Below, in pieces: positions 1-12,300 of a stretch of DNA of 64,000 bases. The DNA is from Eupeodes corollae (lineage: Eukaryota > Arthropoda > Insecta > Diptera > Syrphidae). Below the pieces are notes generated by a model, which was not told the DNA's origin, did not search any database, and worked only from the letters and a program-made list of their open reading frames with translations. Within the stretch, counting starts at the first letter, position 1. Every line of letters begins with the position of its first letter. The stretch is from NCBI RefSeq assembly GCF_945859685.1, contig NC_079149.1, positions 64,374,991 to 64,438,990 of the forward strand. Direction: 5' to 3'. The position numbers and the translations under genes are program-made.

Positions 1-1
1 A

Positions 2-334
2 AATCCAGTATTCGATAGTCCAGCTTTTAAAGATGATATTGATGAAAGTGACCAATTAAATAATGATGAATATATTGCAAGGCCTGATCCAGATGAAAAG
101 CAGGACTTTTTTCAATATCCCGATGGTTTTGATGAAACTGAAGATGCAAAAACTTTTAAACATCAAGAATATGAAGAAAATCCATTGGGTACTAGTTTGG
201 CAGCTTTCGGATCGAAAATAAGTGCCAAAGATGTTGGATCGACGTTGCCTGTTTTTTTAGATGAGCCTCAGAATTCTTTTGTTGTTAAAAACAAACCTGT
301 TACTCTAAAGTGTAAAGCTGCATATGCTCTTCAG
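2..334 (+). CDS. unc-5: unc-5 exon: acidic N-terminal segment and start of Ig1 (partial)
   Basis: Open in frame from base 2 for 111 codons and ends in phase 0 at a CAG|GTAAAA donor. The first 60 residues contain 12 Asp and 8 Glu, an acidic low-complexity stretch before the Ig domains. Ig1 begins at the LPVFLDEP motif (residues 82-89), and its first cysteine is residue 104. The exon's true 5' end is not visible; the signal peptide must lie upstream. Confidence 0.93.
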
Positions 335-3300
335 GTAAAATTGTTGTAATATAAAATCATTCTGCATAAAATTTCTTAAAAAATATTTCTAAAATTAAAT
401 AAGTTGTATATTTATAAACACTTTTTATATAGAAAACTCACAAAAAAGTAAACAATTTCCAACTTTGTTTGGCCAATTATTAATATCAAAAAATGTCCTT
501 ATACAAAATTTCACTAGTTCAGGTGTCCTCTGCTTTTTGCTGACAATAATTACATTTGTCTACAAAATTAAGTTTTTTTCTCCTGCATAAACAAAACAAT
601 ACTTTTTGCAGGACTAAAGATGTCTTGAAATATTGCCTTTAAATTTTTCTATAACATTAAGTTTTTCGAAATGCTAGAGACACAATCACGGGGGGCTAAT
701 TTAAAACTTAACATATCCCTTAACAATAAATAATTGGATGATTATTTTGCGAAGTTAAAATGTCTAGATACAGTTTAAATCATTTAAAGAACTTTACTTA
801 GTTTCTGGAAATTCTCATTCGGTCATGAGCATTTTTTTAATCTATATGTCACGTGGATAAGGACGAGTTTTTTATATTTGACTTTATTTTTGAAACCCTT
901 AGGTTTTTTGGAAAAAACCCAAATGTTGAACGAATGAGGTATGTATTAAGTTTATATTGCAAGCAAACATTTTTGGATTAAATTGATAAATATAAGTTTT
1001 ATGACGGTTTTTCCAAAGAAGGTCATAACAAGTACCTGTTTTTTTTTTGTTGTGTCACATTGATAGAAACAACGTCTAAATTTACCTATCAGCGTGTTTT
1101 AAATCAGATAAAAGGATACTCTGATTGTTTGGGAGCTTAGTACTAGTATTAATTTGATGGAATCAAGAAGCAAGGGTCTAATGAAGGAAGAAGTAGGCCA
1201 AATTCGAGCTTACTGGTATCTCGGCGAACCATCCGTTATAAAGGAAGAAAAATAAGAAGAAGTTCAAGTGTTGTATACAACTACTTTATAGGACTCAGAA
1301 AGATATGAAAAAAAAGAAGAGTCAAGAAAGCCACATCATTTCAGGAAAGGCGGGCGATAGTGAGAGCTGCTTCAAATTCAAGACTGTCCTTTAGAAAAAT
1401 CAAGACAGAAGCTGGGTCAAATGCTAGTACATCGGCTATTGCTGGGGTGATACAGAAGGCAGACAATATACTACACCAAAAACTGAAGAAAACACCACCA
1501 TTGAATGCTGCACGCATGAGCCAACGCAACAAATTTTGGAACATTATTTTCTTTCCTTTAGGGTCTTGCCCTTATTCATGCGACACAAACAAACAGACAC
1601 TTTTTCTGACCTTCTTTGGAAACGCCGCCATACGACTTGTATTTATCAACTTAATCCAACTCATTTTTCGTAATACAAACTTAATACATACCTAATTCCT
1701 TCAACCTGTGGGTTTTTATAAAAAACCTAAGGGTTTGAAAAACAACGTCAAATAAAAAATGAAAAAAGCTTATCCCTATCCATGTGACGCGAAGTGTATT
1801 TGTTTTTGTTTCACTTCCCATTGGAAGTTATTGTAATGTGTCTGATATATCAAATTGAAAATTTTGAAATTTCTCGACTTTTCAAGGTCCCTAGAGTCGA
1901 AATAAAAGATTTTTAGAAAGATGTCTGCGCTTGCGTATGTTCGTACGTTCGTACGTTCGCGACGTTTTTTTCTTCGTCCATAGCTCAAGAGCCAAAAGAG
2001 ATATAGACTTCAAATAAATTTTGGTAGAAAGATGCCGAAAGGGCTCTCAAGAAAATTGCGTGGGTGTTTTTTTTTACCATAGCAGTTTAAACAAAAAGTG
2101 AACATTTTGGCTAACCCTAAATATTTTACGAACCAAAAATGGTAGAGCCTTAAATTAGATTTTATATAATATATTGTAACGATATCGTGAAACCGAACAA
2201 TTATTTTTTTTGAAAAAAATCCAATTAACGGTTGTTTTATAAATTGAAAACTGAAAAAAATGTGTCACCTCGAAAATTGTATTTCCAAAACAATTTTTTG
2301 TAACGAAAAATAACGTTTTTGATATCAGGTAAAATTTTGACAAAAATAAAAGTGATAGTTTTTTTTTATAAAAAATAAAAACCTAAAAAAACATTACTCA
2401 AAGATGGTAAAAATTGAATTTCAGCTCAAATACCTTATCAAAACTTTGAGATATTGGCTTTAAACTAATTTTATCTTTTAAAAAATATTGCTGTCAACAC
2501 TCAATAAAATTTGGTGGAAAATCTATTGAACAGTTTTTTTTACAAAAAATAAAAAGCTAAAAAAAAAAATACTAAAACTTGGTAAAAATTTACTTTCGGC
2601 TCGAATAGCTTTTCAAAGATTAAAAATATTGTCTTTAAACTTTGTTTTTTTTTTTCACAGAAAATATTGTTTTCGATATTCAGTATTTTTTTTTTATAAA
2701 AATCCAACAGTTTTTTCATAAAAAAATAAAATCTACAAGAAGAAGTACTCAAATTTGGTAAAAATTGATCTCTCAAATTAATTTCATGCATCCAATTTGT
2801 AAAAATTTAAGAAATGTTACTTAAATTGGTAAAATTTAGTTTTCGACAAAAAATCTATTTAAAAAAACTAGATTTTCAAACTAAACTATTCTTTATATGA
2901 AAAATATTGTTAATAATTTTAAAAAAATTTAAGAATAATTGAACTAACAACTTTTCAAACCCAACACGAAACCTACAAACTTTTAAGCAAGACAAATTGA
3001 CAGACGGAAGTTATCAGTGTGGGTCGCATCCCAGCCTCCTTTATTTTAAAATGTAATCTTGCGGGATAGGATTATTTTGAAGTCTTGAAGAATTAAGGCA
3101 ATCAAAACCAATTGGAAAAACGAAATTTGATTGCAAAATAAAACACATTATCAGACTGTGTTATTTTAGGAATAAAATGTCAATGTAATTTAATGAGACT
3201 GAGAAAAAAGACTGCTTAAAGATCATATATAAGTTTGTAAAAAAATTATTCACATCCAAAAATCGAAAACTGTGCTATTTCCTCATAATTAAATTTTATG

Positions 3301-6300
3301 TTTTTGGACAAAACATCAGTTTTTCTGTCGATTCAGTCCAATGCATTAGAGAGATGCATAAATCGACTAGGGATAATATTATTCCGGACGTCTCATAACA
3401 ACTGAATATGAGCTTTCTTTTTATGTCAAACTCTGTCATGTTTCAAGAGAATCTTACGCACCAAAGTGCGTCAAACAATTTTTCGTTTTTTTTTATATTT
3501 GGATTTGGAATATCTTTAAATTTTTAGCTGCTTTTGCCCTAAAAAAGAAAAAAAGAAATACTGCTTTTATGTTTTTATTCTATATATATGTACTATATAA
3601 CTTTTTTTGTTGTAATAAAATACAGCGATTACCTACCCTTGTAATGTCTGTTGACAATGGGAGTTGTAAGGAAACATAAGAAGAACTTACAACCTATTGG
3701 ATGTGAATGACTGTGGATTTTTAATATTAAGATGCAAAATGGGGGGACAAATCATTTCACTTTGCATTGTACTCGCAAAGATTAAGGGTGGGTTGATGAT
3801 TCATGACATCACTTTTATAAATATTTAAGGGTGAAGATGTGGAAAGCAAAAGAATGCAGCTCATTGATGCTCAGTTGGAGTAGCATTGCTTGATGAATTC
3901 AAGTTGTACATATTCGACATTTATATCGCTTTATTCCGCACATAATAGAAAATCAAAAATCAATTCTGTCTGTATTCACGCTGTTCTGGAAATAAGAAAG
4001 CGAACAAATTTTTTTTTCAGTTTGGGGTAATTGACATTTGAATTTCAGAGCAAATATTATGGCTTTAAGGCTTTGAAACCGCAAACAATTTTTACTGTAC
4101 AATAGTTGCGTGAAGAATTGAATTGATTTTTTTATATTGAGCATTTCCTTAACATCGTGGAAAAACTTTGTGTTTTTTGAAAAATGAATACATTTTTAAA
4201 ATAACACAAATTCTTAATCATAGTTGTTTTAATGGAAGAGTGAATTGCCTTGTTAACATATTTGTTTGCAGTTATTTTTATTCAAAACAATTCGTTAATA
4301 CAAAAAAAAAGAATTGATTAGTCACCCCCACCAAAAAACAACAAATTCAACAAGAGTTAAGATCAAGCTTTTTTCTGCTACATAGACACTTTTTTAAAAG
4401 AGCCATCAATCGATATCGCTCGTTTATGTATTTTCATACACTGAAATTACTAAATTGTTTATGTTTGTTTTCGTTGTCCAGTAGTCGAAAATCGACTATA
4501 AAATCTGATAAATAAAAATACTCCAGTCTTTTGAAATGTACAATTTGTACAATATTATATTTTAACATAAAGTGAGTATTGTTTAAAATTTTTTTTAAAG
4601 CAATTATTAATAAACATACTCATTTGGGAATTTTATGATTTTATTGAATCAAGCAATGCTTTTTTCAAATCCCTTCCGATCTTCTGATTGTTTTTTTTTG
4701 TGATTCGTAGCGGAATTTTTCGTTCGGGGATTTCTCCGAAGAGGTCTTGTGATAGGCATAATAAAATATATTTTTCATGATTTTCGCGAATTGTTGCAAG
4801 CATCGATTCTTTTGAGGTAATTTTCGACCATTTTTTGACAAATGTTGGCGAGTCTCTCAGCCATAACTTGACGAATGTTGGATTAAGTCAAGCTGTGTTA
4901 AACCGCGTAATCTTGATGGCTAATTGATATCGCCACGAGAGAAAATGTGTTTTGCAATAAAGCAATATTCGTTCTAGTTGTTTGGCATATGACACCGTCT
5001 TGATGAAACCAATTATTCTTCAAGTCGTATTCTTCAATAGCAGGCAAAAAAGTCGGTTATTATATAACCATAACGCTCTGAATTGGCGGTGACAGTAGTT
5101 TCGAAAAAGTAAGGTCCAATCACACCTGCGGGCCAAAGAGCGCACCAAAAAGTGACTTTTTTGTGGATGTAATGGCCTCCATTCAATTACTTGAGATTTC
5201 TCAGAACCCCAAATACGACAATTTTGTTTATTAACATACCCACCGAGTAAGGAATGTGCTTTGTCGCTGAAGAAAATCGAAAAATCGCCGTCCACCGCCT
5301 GTTCAAGCAACCATTCGACTTATCTAAGACGATGTGAACTTTCAGCTGGCTTCAGCTGTTGTGTGAACTGGACTTTATAAGGTTGTAGGTGTATATCTAA
5401 ATGCAAAGTACGCCATAATGGGTCGTAAGACAGTCATAATTCCCAAAAACGATATTCAGGTCTTCGGCAACACTTTCACTTACATCAGCGATATTTACAG
5501 TGGTACGAGCAAAACGATAATGTTCAATGATGATTACAATATTTGAAACCAATCCAGTCCCTTGGACGATTATGTAAACTATAAACTCTTCTTAAAGCAC
5601 GGAGGAATTAGCATTTTTGTAGTGGATTTTAACAATTTGTATGCGTTGTGCGATAGTTAAGCGATCCATTTTCGACTTTCAACTGAAAACAAAAAAAAAA
5701 TGGTTTAACAACCTAGTTTCATAGATGAATTCTAGCCATTTACTTTTTATACCGCAAACTGGATAACCCGTTACAGGGTGGGCCATTAAGTGGTTGCTTT
5801 TTTAAAAAATAGGTTATTTTAACATTGACATCTGTTTCCCGATCTTTTGACATAAAGAGTCAATATCGTTATGGTAAATATTGCACAAGTATTTTTAAAA
5901 GTAAATGGTGTGAGCCAACAGTGCAATTTATAAAAAGATATTTTGTTGGATATGAAGCACAAACCAAACCGCGCCTGCTATACGTTAGTTTGTACACAAA
6001 GTTAAGATCATTATCATACAAGCAATTCGTGAGCTTCAACTAGAAACCATCAACAATGTCTTGTAAAATCGGAGTAACAGGTTGCGCCACTGTAAATTTT
6101 GTAAGGGCAGTCACTTAACTATTCGCCCTTATGTTCCATAATTAATAAAAAGGTTTGCTTATGGAAACATCTTGTTCATATTTATGTATTTTTAAAAAGA
6201 AAATTGTATTTGGTTCCTATTCTGAAGTAAACTTTATTTACGTTTTTATATTTTTCTTCTTAAAATGTCGCAAGTTTGTATTGCTAAGACTTCTGCGAAT

Positions 6301-9300
6301 TATGTCAGTCACCTTGACAGAGCAGATAATATAAAGTTTGCCTCTATTTGGATTGTAAGATAAAGGATAATTGAAAATAAATAAAAAAAATGTTCTATTC
6401 ATAATTTTCATGAGAAGTGTAGTTTATAGTTCTGCATTTAAGAAAAATTCTGCGTTCTTAGAAATATAAACAAGACAATTCTTATTACCGAGCCCAAGTC
6501 AACGGATTTCATATAATTAGGCACAACAAAATTAACTGTGCAGTTTGTTTAGGTTTCAAGTATTTGTGGCTGATATATTGAGTATTATCAAAAGCATATT
6601 AATCTAATTTGTGTTTCAAATACAATTCTATGCCCGTGTTCCTTTAGAAAAAATATGTTTTTTTAATTCGTTAAGAATATTAACTTTTTAATTTCTTTCT
6701 TTAAAACTTCAAAATCCCCTTTTCCAATTCAAAGCATCGTAAGAAATCATTTTTTTTTCACATCATCAATTATTTTATATTCTCCAACAGGTTCATTTCA
6801 AATGCAGTGGTAGTTCAGAACCACCGCCTTCTGTTCCTGACTCTCACGTTGATCCGCATAGTGGTGTTCACATAAAAGAAGTTACAGCTACCATTCATCG
6901 AGATTTGGTTGATGAATATTTCGGTAAAACACCTTTCCAATGTGAATGCCAGGCTTGGTCATCAAGAGGAGTGACGAAAAGTCAAGCAGCTACTATAAAT
7001 GTCGCATGTAAGTTTAATCATTTTAATAAACCTAGGTATAATTTAAAAAATTTAACAAACATATTTTTTTTCTTTCGCAGATATTAGAAAGCAATTTGCA
7101 GTTTCACCCACCTCGTTGCGCGTTGAAATCGGATCGCGAGCAGAATTACATTGTAAACCACCAAATGGAATACCCTCACCAACTATACAATGGTATAAAA
7201 ATGATTTTCCAATATTAGATGTTGAAGGAATCGAAATAACGGCTGATAAAAGTCTTGTTTTAAATAAAGTATCCTTGCAGGTAATTTATATTTTATTTGT
7301 ATTGATTGATTATTATGAATGTAATGAATATTTTAAATTTGTTTACAGGATATGGCCAACTACACATGTTATGCAGAAAATATTGCTGGAAAACGAATAT
7401 CAGATTCCGCTGTACTCATTGTATATGGTATGTTCTTTTCATTAAATGAAGCTTCAAGGTATCAAATTGTTTATTCTCTCTACTTTGAGTTTCTGTCCGT
7501 AATAAATGTTTTTTTTTTTTTTTTGTTTTTTTTTTTTGTTATCCGTACTCTATTTTGAATAGGTTATTTAAAACTCTTAAAAATGTTTTTTTGTAAAAAG
7601 TAAACAAATCTAATTGTTTCTTTATAACGAAATGTTAATTGAAAAATTGATTTTGTTAAACAAAGCTAGGTTTGGTACTCTTGAAAGTTCGCCTGATGAA
7701 AACTCAGTTCCATTATCAACGATAAGATTATTAACAATTGAAACTTTAAAAGAGTTTTACCAAGTTTTACTTGATATTTCAAAGGCATTTGAGAGAGTTT
7801 GGCATCAAGCTCTCTTATCGAAAATGCGTGCATTTGGTATTGATGAATCCTTCTTCGTTAGGTTAGAAATTACTTTTCGGACAGTTCGATTCAAGTAGTA
7901 TTGAACGGATTTAAATCTGATATTCACAAAATAAACGCTGGTGTGCCCCAGAGCTCCGTTTTGTATCCGACGCTCTTTTGTCTGAAACTTCTAACTTGTT
8001 TCGCGGATGACAGTACCCTCAGCTTTTCATATTCGTTTTAAGATTTTCATCCTGGTCCTCCGAATGTGGAACTTCAACGGCAGCGTATGATAAGCTCAAT
8101 AAATTCTTATCTCGAAAGCATTGTACATTGTACAATGAGGAATCAAAAATCGTGTACAATTTAATGCTTCGAAAACTCAATGCTGTCTGCTGTCGGTAAA
8201 GCGTAACTCACCCTAGATGCCGCTATCCATGAGCGGCACTTGCATCAAGAAAACTAATCAACTTTCAGTACTCGGTATGTATATCACAGATCACCCCTTA
8301 TGGAATGATCACATATTCGATATTGCCAAATATGCTGCTAGGTGCTTAGAATTTCTCCGACGGTGCAAGAAATTTGTCACCCCTTCTGATTTGGCTGTAA
8401 TTTACAAAGCCTTCATTTGTCCAAAACTTGAATAAAACTCGCATATTTGGGCAGGTGCCCATAAAACAAGATAAAGTATTTTGGACAGGATCGAAAAAAG
8501 CTTTAAAAATGATAGGCGATATAACTATAACCGAAACAATTACGTCACTTGAACACCGCCGCAATTTGCATTCCTTTCGTTGTTCTACCGATATTTGTAT
8601 AAACAGTTTTCTGTCAAATTAGCATACTCATACTTCTAGGAATGGACATCAGTTTAACCTTGAGCTCAATTTCGGACGTCTGTCAAGTATAGAGAATGTT
8701 GAATGCTTTACCCAGCTCTGGTTTTTCCCTATCATTTTAATATTCAAAACATTAAGACCAATGTGCATCGGTATCTCCCCTTTAGTCCATCGCTATTTTC
8801 CTAAAGCTCGCACTGTGTTTAAACTTTAAACATGTTAAGGGTATTAATAACCCCTTGAGTGCCCGTTTATTATTAAAAAAACGATGATCATCCTATTACA
8901 TTAATATAAATATTATGTTGTATTGGATGCTAATGTTGCTGCTATGGACTTCCTTAAGACGAATTAATTTTGAATGTTATTACATCCGAGGAATCGGACT
9001 TATCAGATGACAATGACGAAATCGAATTTATTAAAAAGAAAAAAACAATGATAGTGACATGAGAACTACATTTGATAAATGTATTGAAACAAGCTTCAGA
9101 TGACGCATAATCTCACCTATCTTAATTGGAAGATTTTTATAATACGACAAAAACAAAAACTGTTCATGTGCAATCGAAATTTGGTATGTTTTCAATTTAA
9201 AATAAAAAGATAACTAATCTCTTTTTTTTTTTTGTTAATATAAAAGAACACCGGCAGTGTTAAAAAAATTAAATTATCCATATAATACATTTTTAATAAA

Positions 9301-12300
9301 ACTTATTTATAACGAAGAAATGTTGGGTTTCCTTTTTTGGAAAAAAAAAATTAATTGAAACAACTTTCAGGATTATTTAAATGAATAAATAGTGCTTACC
9401 CAGCTTATCCTCAGATTTAATTAAACTTGAGAATAGCTGTGCTCGTTAAAATAAATAAACAAATAAAACTAAACATAAAGACAATAATTGTATTATTTCG
9501 TAATCAGCAAAACCCAAACTTAAAAAACTTGTTTGTTGTTTATTTTTTTCTTGAAAAAAAAATTAGTTAAGAAATGTTTGTATTTTTTGAATTGTTGAAA
9601 TTAATGCTGCAAAGATTGTATTTAGTGTGAATGGTTCAAATGGCGCTCAATATAGGGTTTCCTATAAGGGGTTTATTAAAAATATTGTCTGTTTTTCAAG
9701 AGAAATCAATGAATGTTTATGTATTCTTAAAATAATCCCAAAAAAACATCCATCACAACTGTCATAAGTTATCTCTTGCGCACTAACTAACATCACTTTC
9801 ATTGTTGCATTCAATGTAAATTTAACTCAAGATATAGCAGAACTAAAAATCCTACCTACCTACGCAAAATACTTATTTATATTTTAGAAAAGCTCGAATT
9901 ACATGGAATTTTAATGAGTAACTATCCAAGCCAAAGTTATGATTATGGTTTAAATACGAAAGAAAAAGAAGCGGGTGTTCAGAATCGAATTCGATCCCTG
10001 GAACCAAGAGCATTTTTCGTTCCACATTGCTCGCATTCCTTAAATTTAGTGGTTAATGATGCTGCTCAGTGCTCATTATATGCAGTCAATTTTTTCGATA
10101 CAATTCAATGTTTGTATAACTTTTTTTCAAGTTCCGTAACGAGGTAGGATATTTATAAGAAAAAAAATTCAAGTCTTTCTTTGAAACCCCTTTCTGAGAT
10201 GGGAGAGCAGGTTAGAAGCATTGAGGCCTTTAAAAACAAAATTAGAAGATACATATGAAGCTCTTATAGGAATAGAAAATCTAGAGCCAAAAACACTGCA
10301 GAACCGTTGGGAAATGCAATTTTTGATTTTACATTTATTTGCTGCCCGCTAATTTGGTTTGATAATTTAGAAAATATAAATAAAACTAGTAAATATTTGC
10401 AACGTCCGTCCGTTAATCTTTCAACTGGCACACACATTTTAGAAAATACAAAAAACAGTTTAATTTGAACGCGTTCCGGTGAAAATGTAATGGGTAGGTT
10501 TCTTCAATTAACCGAGCGTGTTGCTGGTTCCCTAGAAATACTAAATATTTTTCCTAAAGCTTCATCATTGCGATCTCAACGGGGAAAAAGACTTTGTGCT
10601 GATTAATGTCCTGAAACTATATTAAACCCGAAACAAAGATTTTAAGTAGATTTTGTTTTTCAAAATACTTGATTAAGCCATTCAATCAATTACAGAAAGG
10701 TTTGAACAAAACAGCTTGATACATATAACATACATTTTTCATTTTAAAAAACATAAGCAAATGTTTAAAAATAAAAATGTTTTAACATTAGGTAGTTAAT
10801 TTGCAGAATGTTTTAACATTAACCGTAATATCCCCGTTTGTTACACCACAAAGCTCAAGTTTAGATCTGTTAAATTTACATATTTCAAACCTTGAAGATT
10901 TTGCTCCAAATTTAGTAATTGCTCTCCAAATCCCTAATACAATCCCGGCCACAGTAGCTTCAGGAGAACGTAGTTTTTCTAAATTTAAAATTATTAAAAA
11001 TTATCTAAGGACAACCATGACTCAAGAGAGATTTGTAGTCTTATCTATAATGTCCATTGAAAAGGAATTATTAAATTCTTTAGACCTTGATGACCTCATT
11101 TCTGAATTTGCAAAATGTAAGGCCAAAGAAGTAAGAAGAAGTAACTCATTACTTCGCTGAGTTTTAGTTTATGGTTTAGGGTTACTTGGGATACCTCAAT
11201 AACAAAAAACGCACTGATAGTCTAAAAGTCTAACTCCTGGGTAATGTGGGAAAGGCTTATGCTTGCGTATAAGTTAATATTAAAAAGGGGCTCTTTCTAC
11301 TAATCTTGCACAGGGCGCAAGATTGCCTGGGGCCGGCCCTGGATATAGTTGCCACACCATATCAATTATATAAAATGTTCCATTATCAATTCGCACATTT
11401 GCAATGTAAGTCATTGATAATTTCACTATTTTAAGGTCTTAAACCTCAGGTAGCGCAAAGAAAAATGTGCGAAATGTTCTCCATTTTTATAATAAATTTG
11501 TTTAAATGTATGTCGTTTGATTTGTATTAATAGCGTTGAGTGTACTTGTCAAATGTTAAAAGATGACAGCTTTAAATTGAAAGTGACCCAAATAGTGGGC
11601 TATTCAAAATAAAACCTCTTATTGGAAAAATCCTTAGTAGGTATATGGGCTTAAGCTTTTATCATTTGCATAGAAATAACTCGGCATATGAATAACACAT
11701 GATGTACTTACATAAGTTTGTTTTTTATATTTTTTACTTTTAATGTCATTAATTTAAATGTACTGCATTCTAATTATATTATTATCTTGAAATATCTTTT
11801 GTACAGTCAATGGTGGTTGGAGTGCTTGGAGTCCATGGAAAGATTGTAAATGTATCGGAATGCCAAGTCAAGGACGGAAAAGATCAAGAATATGCAACAA
11901 TCCTATGCCTTTAAATGGTGGCATAGCTTGCAATGGACCACAAATTCAAAAATCCTCTGACTGTCTTAGTTGTCCAGGTATGTTTGTCTTTGAAGTTTTA
12001 AGAATTATTTATATGTCTTGATTTTATCTTAATAATACTTCGTGAAATCTTTTCAAATGTAGCTGAAAGTTAATCCTTGGATCCTAAAATTGTTTTAAAT
12101 TATAGAATTAAATAATTAATCGATTCATATGAATCTGAATTGGATTTGTTTCCAAGTCAACATGTATGTCACTCGTAGGCCCCTTATTTCTAGTCTTATT
12201 CCGTATAATGTATTTGGTGGAATTGAAATGAGTAGTTATATGTTTAGGACCTCACCCTGTTCTAATGGGTCATGTGAATAAAATTGAGCACTTGCTCGAA

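Noticed and set aside
2340..2830. CRISPR-like regular repeats
   Set aside because: Units are about 176 bp, degenerate and contiguous, without short identical repeats and unique spacers. A eukaryotic minisatellite is the simpler reading.
7500..7560. Poly(T) tract after the Ig2 exon as a possible acceptor region for another exon
   Set aside because: Downstream sequence is decayed LINE reverse transcriptase, not receptor coding sequence.
8985..9060. Acidic frame resembling the start of a PiggyBac or Harbinger accessory protein
   Set aside because: Too short and stopped, with no catalytic motif nearby.
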